This document shows, one piece after another, positions 37,001-49,000 of a stretch of 64,000 bases of DNA. Every line of letters starts with the position of its first letter. Position 1 is the first letter of the stretch. Where the stretch lies: the NCBI GenBank assembly GCA_001465935.1, contig LNKV01000013.1:124001-188000 (forward strand), in the 5' to 3' direction. Position numbers and translations under genes: made by a program. The notes beneath the pieces are model-generated. The model did not search any database and had not been told where the DNA came from. It saw nothing but the letters and a program-made list of their open reading frames with translations. The stretch is from Clarireedia homoeocarpa (Eukaryota > Ascomycota > Leotiomycetes > Helotiales > Rutstroemiaceae).

Positions 37001-40000
37001 CGCTCCGTCATCAACAAATACGAGGCACAGGACGAAGTGGAAGAGCCAGAACGCATTGTTACACCACCTGGAATGCATGATCACAAAAAGAAAGGCCCGT
37101 ACGATGCACCTAATGCTGACTTCAAGTTGGACTACATTATGACCCCCCGAGATTTGAAAGCCTACAGCATTCCTGCAATAAGATACAAGCGTGATCATGC
37201 GGATCTCGAGGGTCCTTTTATGATCAGAGATCCTGATGCTAAATTGCCTCGTCCCCTTTTGAATTTGATTCAGCCTACTCCTACTTCAACACCTTCGCCT
37301 GAAAAGCAGTTTGCTAGCACAAGAACTAATAATTCTACTGCTCGATCTGAAGACCGTGAGGATAATAAGCGCCGTGCGAACAGAGAGGTGGAGTCAAAGT
37401 CACAAGAACAGGAAAAGAAACAGTATCGCGAACAAGTCTCGTCCCAAAGGGATGAAAAGCGCTCTTACGACGAGCGCTGGCCGGATAGACTGCCGGAGAG
37501 ACAAAGTATCAGAGCACAAGAAAGAGAAAAACCTCGCGAGCCAGTTTCATCTAAACCTCAAGAAGAGGAGCGTGGTAGACGTGGCTCTAGACCTACACCA
37601 GCTGTCATCCTTGGACCAAGAGGGGATGTCATCCAGGCAGCTGATATTACCGTTTCTTCATCAACACAGTCTACAGTTTCCAAGGGTGTCACATGGGGAG
37701 TTAATGAAACCAAGCACTTCGAGGTCGAAAGCCCAACTGACGGCAAAGAGGAATTCATCTCTCCGCTTGGTGGTCCTGAAAAGTCTGAAACATCCAAATC
37801 TGGAAGTGGTTGGGGTGCAATTGCAGCAGGTGTCGCTGGAGCAGGTGCCGGTGCAGCATTAGCAAGCTCAAGTGAGCCTGCTAGGGATGCAAAGGTAAGC
37901 GATGATCGGGATGCTCCTAAAACGTCGAGATCGGAGGATAGAGAGCAGAACCAGGGTTCTTACGAATACCGTGGAGTGACCGTGGAGCCTGGAAACCCAG
38001 ACGAACGCCCGAAAAGAGAGAGCCCGCCGAAGATTGGACCTAAACCTGCCACTACGACGCAGTCAGCACATGTACCTGGGGCCTTTGACGATGATTTAGA
38101 GTTCACCGCGACTGTGGCCGCTGGATTAGATGATACTGGATTTGATCCGAATTTGGTCATTGACGATCCTGCATTCAGGAAACGAGACTCCCCAGCAGGA
38201 TCTAATGAATTTGCTTATCAAGCTCCACGGGCTGAGACGGTTTCGGATCTACAAGACGCCCCAGCTGCTGATCGTGGTTCCGTGATTGGTGAAGTTGCTG
38301 AGACGCCGAAAGATTGGACAAGTGTGTCATCTGCTGCTGAGGAGGTGCCAAGCAAGCCTATCAGGAAGGAGCTGAGAAGGCGGGAAAGTGGCCAAAGATG
38401 GGGTGGCGAGGATTTCACTCCCATGTCCGAGATCATTATCGAGGAGCCGGAGCAGGAGGGCTATTTCGATGAACCTCCTCGAAGAAGCAAAATGGAGCAG
38501 AGAAGACTTGAAAGAGAGGCAACCAAACCGCCGGGTCTCGAAAGAGAGATGTCTTCATTTGTTGAAGTAGATCCGGTCTCACCATTCGCTGATCCACAGG
38601 AAATCTATACCGAAGAGTCTGCTGAGACCACCCTGTGGAATTCCAAGTCATCAAGATCCTTCCAAGATGATAATGATCCCGAGATTCCAATTTCATCGAG
38701 GCAGACATCAAGGATCCGCTCATCAGCTCGTGATCTTGACGACGAATCTCCAAGAGGTACAAACCGCAGAAGTCTGGATTCCATTCAAGAGTACGAAAAC
38801 GAGGACGATTTCGATTCGCGAAGTTTAAGACGCAATAATGGCCGCTATGATAGTCCGGCCGGTTCTGGAAGAGTCAGATCAACCAAATCGAGCAGAAGTT
38901 CGAAGGAGAGCTTGCGCAACAGGAGTGACCAATACGGTGATGTCGACCCGGCGCAGATCTCGTTACCACAAACATCCTCTTCCGAAGAAAACATCAGCTC
39001 TGAGGAAGCTCCACCAAAAGCATCGCGATTGGACAAAGAGGAGCGATCGAGCTCTCTTCCGCGCTCAATCATGATGGACAAAGAGGAACGAGCGAGCTCT
39101 CTTCCGCGCTCAATCATGATGGACAAAGAGGAACGAGCGAGCTCTCTTCCACGCTCAATCATAATGGACCAAGAGGAACGATCGAGCTCTCTTCCGCGCT
39201 CATTGGTGAAGGACGAAGGTAACTTTCGAAGGCCAAAGAAGTTAAATCGCAGCAGTACCCTCGGTGACCTAGAAGATCATGAGTTTCGAAGACCTCGAAA
39301 TTTGAACCGCAGCAGTACCATCGATGATCTTGACGATCTGAAAGCTGTTTCATTGGCAGGAATTCCTGAAGAGGGTGGAGACCCCAAGAAGAGTGAGAAG
39401 AGATCTTCCAGTGGTCTCTTCAGCTTCTTCGGTGGTTCAAGATCGGGATCTAAAGAAGACCCAAGGTTTAGCCGTGATGATCCAGACGACGTGAAGAAAA
39501 AAAAGAAAAAAAGAAGTGACAGTCTTGGGTTGATTGGACGTATCGGATCATCGCCACAACCAGTGACTGGTCTATCACAATTGACCTCGGCTGACACTAA
39601 CGGCCAATTCACGCGCATAGATAGTACCACCGGTCTACGCAAGGATGGAGAGAAGCAGGGAAGTAAAAGCAGTGAGGCGAAAAAGGATTCTTTTTTAGAT
39701 AATGCCGGCATCCTTGGCGCGGGTGCCGGCCTTGCTGCGGGTGCTGTTGCAGTAGTTGCTCAGCATCACCAGTATGCAAATGCCGCGAATGAGAATGAGA
39801 ATGAGAATGAGAAGATTGAGATTGAAAATGTTGAGGAACCAGGGCAGGAGGAAATTGTTGATCCGGAGATATCTGAACGGGAATTTAGACCATCAATTGA
39901 TCCTCAGTATGGTGATTTACTACCGCTACCACCAAGTGGTCCAGTGTCACCTAATGTTGATCCAATTGATTATCTGCCAGAACTTCCGGAGAGTCGACCA

Positions 40001-43000
40001 ACTACACCGGATTCTGAGAGGCGTACACCAATGGAAAGGACCCCGCGCAGTCGCAGGAGTTTGCAGGAGACCCCGTTGAAAACTTCAAGCCCTAGCGCTG
40101 TACCTCTTAAATTCGTCATGGGAAATAGATCAATGCCATCATCACCTGTTGCGTCAAGATCTCCTCAAATTGCAGTTCCAGGTTCCCCAAATGCAGAATC
40201 AACTATTTTTTCAAGACCTAGATCTCGTCCAAAATCGTGGGATAAAGATACCAAGGAATATAAACCCCTGTACCTCTTGGAAACTAATCGACGTGGGTCT
40301 TTTGTGCAGCCAGAAGAGCAAATAGCGAGTCTGCCACAATTACCGCCATCTCGGAACTCCTCACAACCTGACGTGGCCAGTTTATCCCAATCGGGATTTT
40401 TTGACAAGGAAAAACTGGATCTTCACCGCCCTTCACGGGACCCACTCGGGCCACTCTCCATGGGCGCTACGAGCCCCTCATCTGACGATCGTGCATACAA
40501 AGGCTCCACACCGACTGCGAACACCTTAAACTTAGCGCCAGCTGCAGAATTTATCCAAGACTCCTCTTTACCATTAGACACACACAAATTATTCTCTGAT
40601 GTTTCACATGAAAATCAAACCACATCAGCAGACTTGGTAGCTCACACCATCAGAGCAGCAGCGCTTGCAACTGCAAGTGGTTTTGCGATCGCATCTCAAA
40701 TTCCAAGCGATGATAAAGAACTTACCTCTTCTCCTCAAGATATCGCGCGCGACGACCAAAGTGGACACGACAATTCGACATTGTCCTCCTCTGAGTCACA
40801 TGATATCGCAGCCGAACGAGAGAGGGCACTGCAAACGCTGAGTGGAATTTCTGTGTCGGAAAATCATCCAATAATGAGCATTGAAGACGAAGTTGAACCG
40901 GCTGAGGAGTTTACTCTGTCGAAATCGGAAAAGAAGAAGGATAGGAAGAAGGCAAAGGCGCTTGCGCTTTTATCCGTCGCACAAGATCGAGATGACGTGC
41001 CGGTAGCCCAAGCCGAGGTTCGCCCAGTGCCCACTCCAGAAATGGAGTCGGTCTTCACTCCGGTCGAGACGGATGTGCTTGAGCAGTTTGCGACACTGAA
41101 GTCAACGGAGGAAGAGAGCAAGAAGGGAAAGGCTGCAGTTGAGGATATTGATGTTGATGCTGAGCCGGAACCGGAATCTTTCTTGGAGAGTCCTGCCGCA
41201 GTTGCTCGTGATGATGGCGCACAAGCAAAGCCTGAAAATGTTTCAAGTGAACAGCCAGCCGTGATTGAGGAAAGTCGAGAGATCGTCCAAGAGTCTGTTG
41301 TTCAGGTGGAGGAACCTGTCGAAGAATTCTCGTCTCCAAAATCCAAGAAAAATAGGAAAGGCAAAAACGTCACATCCTTTGAACCAGAACCGGAGACAGA
41401 GCAACTAGCTGATATGGAAGTCCAAGAACAAGTACCCACCTCAGAAGACAAAACCTTGATCGTCAATGATAAAGTGACCGAGCCACAAGAGCAAGTGCCG
41501 GAAGACTCAAATACTCGGGAAATTGAAAACGTGGAAGAGCCGGCTACGCCAGCCGCTGAAAATGATACCTTTGATGAGCTTGCAACCATACCGATGACGC
41601 CAAAATCGAAGAAGGATAAGAAGAGGGAAAGGAAGAAGGCTAAGGCTGCTGCTGCTGCTGCTGCCGCGGCGGCGGAGATGGAAACTGCGGAGTCGATGCC
41701 TATACCAGAAACTCCAATTGAAGAGCAAGCGCCAGAGATTAAGCATGAAGTAGCGCCTGAGTCTATTCCTGTTCCTGAAACACCACGTGAAGAGCGAGAG
41801 CTGGATGTTGAACCGGAGTCTGTTGCTATACCTGAGACACTGAGGGAAGTATCAGTTCATGATGTTGGGCCATCAAATGAAGAAGAAAAAGAAGAAAGGG
41901 AGCAGATTGCGCCTGAGTCTGTTCCTGCTCCTGTTCCTGAGACCCCAACTGAAGAAGAAGAAAGGAAGCAGATTGCGCCTGAGTCTGTTCCTGTTCCTGA
42001 GACCCCAACTGAAGAAGTAAAGGAGGTAGCGCCCGAGTTTGTTCCTACACCTGAGACGCCGAGGGAAGAATCAGTTCGTGATATTGAGCAACCAAATGAA
42101 GAAGAAAGGGAGCAGATTGCGCCTGAGTCTGTTCCTCTTCCTGAGACCCCAACTGAAGAAGAAGGAAGGAGGCAGATCGCGCCTAAGTCTGTTCCTGTTC
42201 CTGAGACCCCGACTGAAGAAGTAAAGGAGGTAGCGTCTGAGTTTGTTCCTATACCTGAGACGCTGAGGGAAGAATCAGTTCGTGATATTGAGCAACCAAA
42301 CGAAGAAGAAAGGGAGCAGATCGCGCCTGAGTCTGTTCCTGTTCCTGAGACCCCAACTGAAGAAGTAAAGGAGGTAGCGTCTGAGTCTATTCCTGTATCT
42401 GAGACGCCAATAGAAGAGCGAGCGCTGGAGGTTGAAACAGAAGTTGTATCAGAGTCTATTACTGAATCGAGCGCCGATGCGGATCCCGAGACCTCGATTC
42501 AACAAGAAACACGGGACATTGCACCAGAGTCCATTCCTGTGCCCGAGACGCCGATTCAAGAATGCGTAGCGGATGTCATCTCTGAGATAGCACCGGAAAA
42601 TTTGGAAGAGCTTTCCACCTTAGATGAGTCTGATGCAGCACCCCTCGAGAACTCAGCTACTACCGAGGATACTGCGGATGCTGCGGATGCTGTACCAATG
42701 AACGGCGGCTTTGTCGCTTCGCCTGAATCGAAGAAAAACCAATCAGTATCTCTTGATTCGGAATCTCAAGAACCTGTGATGGATACAATGACGGAAGAAT
42801 CTTCGTTGGAGCAATTGTCCCAGAATGTTGTGGAACCTCCACAAGACGTTCCTCAAGAATCTGTTTCTAAGACTGTCGAAGAAGCAGCTTCAGAAGAATC
42901 TTTATCTAAGTCTGTCGAAGAAGCATCTCGTGAAGAATCCTTATCTAAGCCCGCCGAAGAAGATGCTACTGAAAAATCCATCTCTGAGATCGTCGAAACA

Positions 43001-46000
43001 GCAACTCATGAAGAGCCCATCTCTGAGATGGTTGAAGAAGCAGCTCCTGAAGAGTCCATCTCTGAGAGAGTTGAAGCAGTAACTCAAGACGCTCCCGCTC
43101 CCGCCGAATCAACTGAGGATACTTCCACTCCATTGTCGAAAAAAGGCAAGAAGGCAGCAGCAGCGGCAGCTTTAGATGCGGAACCGGCAAATAATGAGAT
43201 TCAGGAACCGGCGGCCGATGCGGAGAGCAAGGGAATGTTGGAGGCGACCCCAGCCTTGGAAGAGACCACTCAACCTGAGGTCAGTGACCCAATCGTTCCT
43301 CTTTCGCCCAAGGAAAGTGAGAAGAAAAGCAAGAAGGAAGCAGCGGAGGACCCAAGCTCTGCATCCGTCGAGCCCGAAATTGCTATCCCAGCGCCAGAAT
43401 CCGAAAAATCTACTTCAATGGCAGAACTAGGTGCCCGGCCAGCTACTCCTGCTACGCCATGGACCGGAGGTGCAGCGGAGATCACCAGATCTAGCGACAA
43501 GGACTATTTCCCTTCTGCTGAAACCGTTCTTCCGGCTGCTGCTGTGGGAGCTTCTTTTATTGGTGCGGAACTTTCCAAGGATCATTCTCCTGTTCAAGAA
43601 AAGATCGAATCTGAGGAGAGTAAACGCTCTGAATTCTTAAAGCCAACTACAGTAGAGGAGTCGCTCGACGAAATCGAAAAAGCACAAGACGTTTCTGGAG
43701 AATCCACATCCAAAGATCTTGAGGAAGCGAAACCAGATCAATTATCTCTCGCCCGTCAATTAGCAGCCGAGTTCGCAAGTAAAGTACAAAATGACAAGAA
43801 GCGTGATAGTGCTCCGCAAACGCCAACGGAAGAGATAAAACAAGCATTCGAAAAGTCAGAACAAGATGTACCAATTGAATCTCAGGATGTTGAGGCATCC
43901 AAGACTGTCGAAGAGGAGAAGCCGGATGTTATTGCTGAATCTACACGCAATGAACATCAGCTTGCACTTACAAAGCAATTGAAAGAGCAATTCGAAGCTG
44001 CTTCTGACAAGGAAAATAAGCGTGCGGATGAACCTCAAGATGATGAATTGTCTTCCGAAGCCGTGGCTAAGGACATGATCGAGCCTGCTGATCTAGCTGT
44101 TTCTCAGCCTGAGTCGATTGAAATTGCCACCATTGAACCCGTCAAGGAATCTGAAGATGCCGCCATTGAACCCGTCAAGGAATCCGAAGATGCTGCCATT
44201 GAACCCGTCAACGAGTCTGAAGATGCTGCCATTGAACCCGTCGAGTCTGAAGATCTAGTCATTGAGCTCGTCAAGGAGTCTGAAGATCCAGCCACATCCC
44301 CCCCTGCGCAGGTCGAAGAGACAGTTGAGCAAGATACTGCTGTCGATCCGGAGAGTGAGTTTGCTCCAGTCAGTGAATCTTCAGAAAAGGACATGAATGG
44401 CGAGAAGCGCGTTTCTCAAGCGGAAGAAATAATTGGTGAAAGCATATCTGCTACCGAGGAGGCTACCAAGCCGGTTAGAGTGGATGAGGTACTGGCAACC
44501 GGTCAAGAACCAGAGGTGCAAGATGAGGCATTGACAACCCTTCAAGCACCAGAGGTGCAAGATGAGACACCGACAGCCATTCAAGAATCTGAGGTGCAAG
44601 ATGAGGCATTGGCAACCATTCAAGAAACCGGGGTGCAAGATGAGGCACCGATAACCCTACAAGAAACCGAGGTGCTAGATGAGACACCGACAACCATTCA
44701 AGAATCTGAGGTGCAAGGTGAGGCATTGATAGCCATTCAAGAACCAGAAGTGCAAGGTGAGGCACCGACAACCCTTCAAGCACCAGAGGTGCAAGATGAG
44801 GCATTGACAGCCATTCAAGAGCCAGAGGTGCAAGATGAGACACCGACAACCATACAAGAATCCGAGGTGCAAGGTGAGGCATTGACAGCCATTCAAGAGC
44901 CAGAGGTGCAAGATGAGACACCGACAACCATACAAGAATCCGAGGTGCAAGGTGAGGCATTGACAGCCATTCAAGAAACCGAGGTGCAAGATAAGGCATT
45001 GGCAACTATTCAAGAATCCGAGGTGCAAGGTGAGGCATTGATAGCTATTCAAGAACCAGAAGTGCAAGATGAGACACCGACAACCATACAAGAATCCGAG
45101 GTGCAAGGTGAGGCATTGACAACCATTCAAGAATCCGAGGTGCAAGATTCGGACAAAGTTGATATCGCACCACTTGACTCCATCACAGCCGAGACGCCAG
45201 CAATTCCAGAACCAGAACACCAGGAACAGGAGAAAATTGATAGCGCACCTATCGAATCTGTAGCAACCGAGCCCGAAGCCCAGATCGTGTTACCCGAAGA
45301 GAAGGCTGAGGAAATCAAGGAGAAGGACAGCGTGGTAGAACCTACACCTGCGGAGCCTACACTTGCCGAAGAGATTGCAGCATCTGAAGTATTAGACACG
45401 CCAAAGAGTGACGAAATTATTCAGCCAACCACATCTGAACCTGCCGTTGCCAATCCTGGGATTGAACTCACCTTGCCCAGCAAGAAATCTAAGGACAAGA
45501 AAAAGAAGAAGCAGAGCAGTCAATCACAAGATCCGGTTGATGATGAGACCAAACCTAAGGACATCTCATCTATTATTCAGTCATCAGCCGCAGAGCCAAG
45601 TTCTGCTCCCGTCGAACAAGTTATCTCTGTCCCGAACAGGGAATCATCTCTCAAGCCTACTGGTCCGCTAGCTACACCACTTACTCCTGGGTTCTCTTCA
45701 CTATCGGGTTCACTGTCGGCTAGAAAAAGGGGCATTTTGGAGATGGTGCAGGAACTGGGTTGGCCAGAGACCCCAATACGACCCGTGACTGCACCTGAAG
45801 CTTCACAGTTGACACCAGTGCCAGAAACACCAGAAGAAATGCCAAAGTTAACGGTTGAATCCGAGCCTGCAACAACACCGTCTGTCGAAGAAGAATGGGC
45901 CTTACCTGTCAAGAAGACAAAGAAAGACAAGAAGGATAAGGGTGTCGCAACACCAGAATTCACAGAGTCATTGAGCGCCGAGCCAGAACAAGCAGAGACT

Positions 46001-49000
46001 TTGCTCTCTCGAGAGGCTGAAATTCAAGAACCCGAAAAGCCAAGCCCTCAAGACATCGAAATACCGGCAACTCCATCTTCAACCGTGGAGCAAAACGACG
46101 CGTCCGAGACTGCAGGTAGAAGATCTATGAGAGATAAGAAAAAGAGATCGAGCTTGCAATCATTCCTTTCCGAAGAGGCATCGAAGGCTTTTAGAAAACC
46201 ATCTGTTGATGATACTCCGAGGTTGCGATCGTTCTCGGAGAGCGAATCTGCTTTCGGTAGAGCGGCTGAGCCTATTGTTGCGGTCCAGACTTCTACTGCA
46301 TCTGCTATTGAGCGGCCTACAGAAGTTAGCGAAAATACTGATAGTTTGGTTGAGCCTGCTGTTGAGAGATCCGTTGCGGTTGGTGTTGAGCAATCTTCTG
46401 AACCTGTCGTTGAGGGATCTATTGAGCCTGTTTCTGATTCTACTGAACCTGCTGTTGAACGACTTTCTGAGCCCGTCATTGAGCAATCTGTCGAACCCGC
46501 GTCAGAGCAAGTCATCGAACAACCCCACGAGCCAGATATTGAAAGATCTATCGAGCCCACTTCAGAGCAAGCTATCGAGCGACCTTCTGAGCCCATTATT
46601 GAGCAGTCTGTCGAGCTTACTTCAGAACAAACTATCGAACAGCCTTCGGAACCAACTATTGAGCGAATTATCGGGCCCACTTTAGAGCAAGCCATCGAAC
46701 AACCTTCTGAGCCAACTACTGATAGATCTATCGAGCCTATTGTGGAGACAATTATTACTGCTCCAGTCAACAGTCAAGACGACGTCCCGGCAACTCCGAG
46801 CAAGAAATCAAAGAGAGACAAGAAAATGAAACGTAAGAGTTTGCAAGCCGCTGCACTTGCAGAAGCCTCGGAGCCAACGGAAAGAACTGCAGAGAACGTT
46901 GTCAAGGAACCTGAACAGCAGTCGATTCAAGCAGAATCAAGCATCGAGAAGTCCATTGAGCCTGAAGTCGAACCTGAGTCGACTTTAGAGATTGCTGCTA
47001 GCATTCCTCTTCCATCCGACTCTATTCCCGAGTCAGCTGGAAACATCGATGATCCAGCTCGATCTGTTGAGGTTGGGCCCGAATCAGCTTTGGAGGTTGC
47101 TGCCAATATTCCTCTTCCATCGGAGCCCATTCCTGAATCAGCCACAAATTTTGACGAACTATTCTTGCCCGTTGAAAATAACCCTGAACCAACTCGAAAT
47201 GTCGTAGACAACGCTCCCATCCCATTAGAGCCCGTTTCCGAGCCACTCCCAAGTGTCGATGAGCCTTCCCTGCCCGCTGAGGCAGCCACAGAAGAGTCAC
47301 AAGCAATTCCTGGAGCAGCATCAATTGAAGCCCCTGTCATCATAGAAACTCAAGCAGAAGAGGAATGGGCACTGCCAACTTCTAAGCCAAAGAAGAGCAA
47401 AAAGAACAAAAAGGGGAAAGGAAAGGCTGAGGTTGAGGTGAAGGAACCGGTAGCCCGTGAAATGGAACCAGAGCAAAGTCTTTCTGCTGAACCGGTTAGT
47501 GGATCTATTGAAGCTAAACACGAGGAAGAACCAATTTCTATTGTTGAGGATGCACCTGAGCCAACTTTAGAGCGTGAACATGTTCCGGTTGATGAAGTGC
47601 GAGAGCAAGAGCCCATTTTCCGGGGAACTTCCCAGGAGCCAGAGAGTGTCTCTAATGTTCAAGAACCTATCCTAGAAGTCCTTAATGAGCAAACCGAATC
47701 AGCTCTTGAAGCGATAGAATCTTCTGAGATAATACCGGGCACTCCTGAAGAGTCACTTGAAGAATTCTTCGAAGCAGAGGAATTTGCGAAACCTGAGGTT
47801 CTGGAAAACGTTGTACCGGCTTCTGAAATAGCACCAGAGCCAATTCAAGACTTTACTCCTGTATCTCCTAAAAGGTCCAAGAAAGACAGGAAGAAACGCA
47901 AGTCTATTCCCGCAACACCGTCAGAAGAACGCGCAAACCCGGTAGAAATAGCACCTGCAGCTGCAGCAATGCCAATCGACCCAGTTTTTGATGTAGCGCA
48001 CGGCACACCCAGTGGCCCACTTGCCGAACGCACAATGGAACCGGCCAACAATGATTCGCAGGCAAGCGAAGTCTGGTCCACTAATATCGAATCACCACGT
48101 GAATTTCCAACCAATGACTTCGATCCACGTGAATCCGCGTATGTTACGTCACTAAACGCAAGTGCCAACGTTGATGCTCTGACCGACAGTTCAACAAAAG
48201 ACGAAAACTCTTCAACCTATGCTACAGTTCAAGAACCAGCACGGGCGTCTCAAAATATTGATCAATCATATCAAGGAATTGTAGAGCCGGCGTCGGACCG
48301 GTTTGAAGACGTCCAAGAAAGCACTCCTCAGCCAGTATTGGCTACACCGCTCGAAGAACAACAGCCTTCTGAATACCTCTCGAGAGATGTCAATGAAGTG
48401 CCAGAAGTTGATCCTATCGTCTCCTCGCCAAAGAAGTCTAAGAAAGACAAGAAGAGACGCAAATCAAAAGCTATGGCTTTAGTTGAGGAACCCCTCGCCG
48501 GAATTTCTTCTGAGATGGCAGAATCTGCTCAACCCACTATAGAGCCCGTGATTAACAATCTTCCTGATCAGATACTACCAGGGAAGGTTACTGTGAAAGA
48601 TGTTCCACTAGAGTCAAGTGTACTGGAGGAGCAGATAAGAGAGGCAGAAAAGGTTACAATTCCGGAAATTCCGGGAGGAGAACTGCAACGTGATGTCGTG
48701 CCGGAGGAGTTTCGAAAGGAAATGGAGACTGAATATGCAGCTTTGACCGAGGAACCAGCAAATATCCCAATTCCTGAGACGCCTGCCGAGGAGTTATCTC
48801 GTGACATCGTCGCTGAGGAATCAAAAGAAGACTTCGAGGAAGAGCCTGCAAACATCCCAATTCCTGAAACGCCAAGTGAAGAACTTCCTCGCGACCTTGC
48901 ACCAGACACTATCAATGCTGAGGAGCAAACACCGGAAGATTTGGAGATCCAGCTCAGCGGTGTATCAATTCCGGAAACTCCGGTCGAAGAAATGTCTCAT

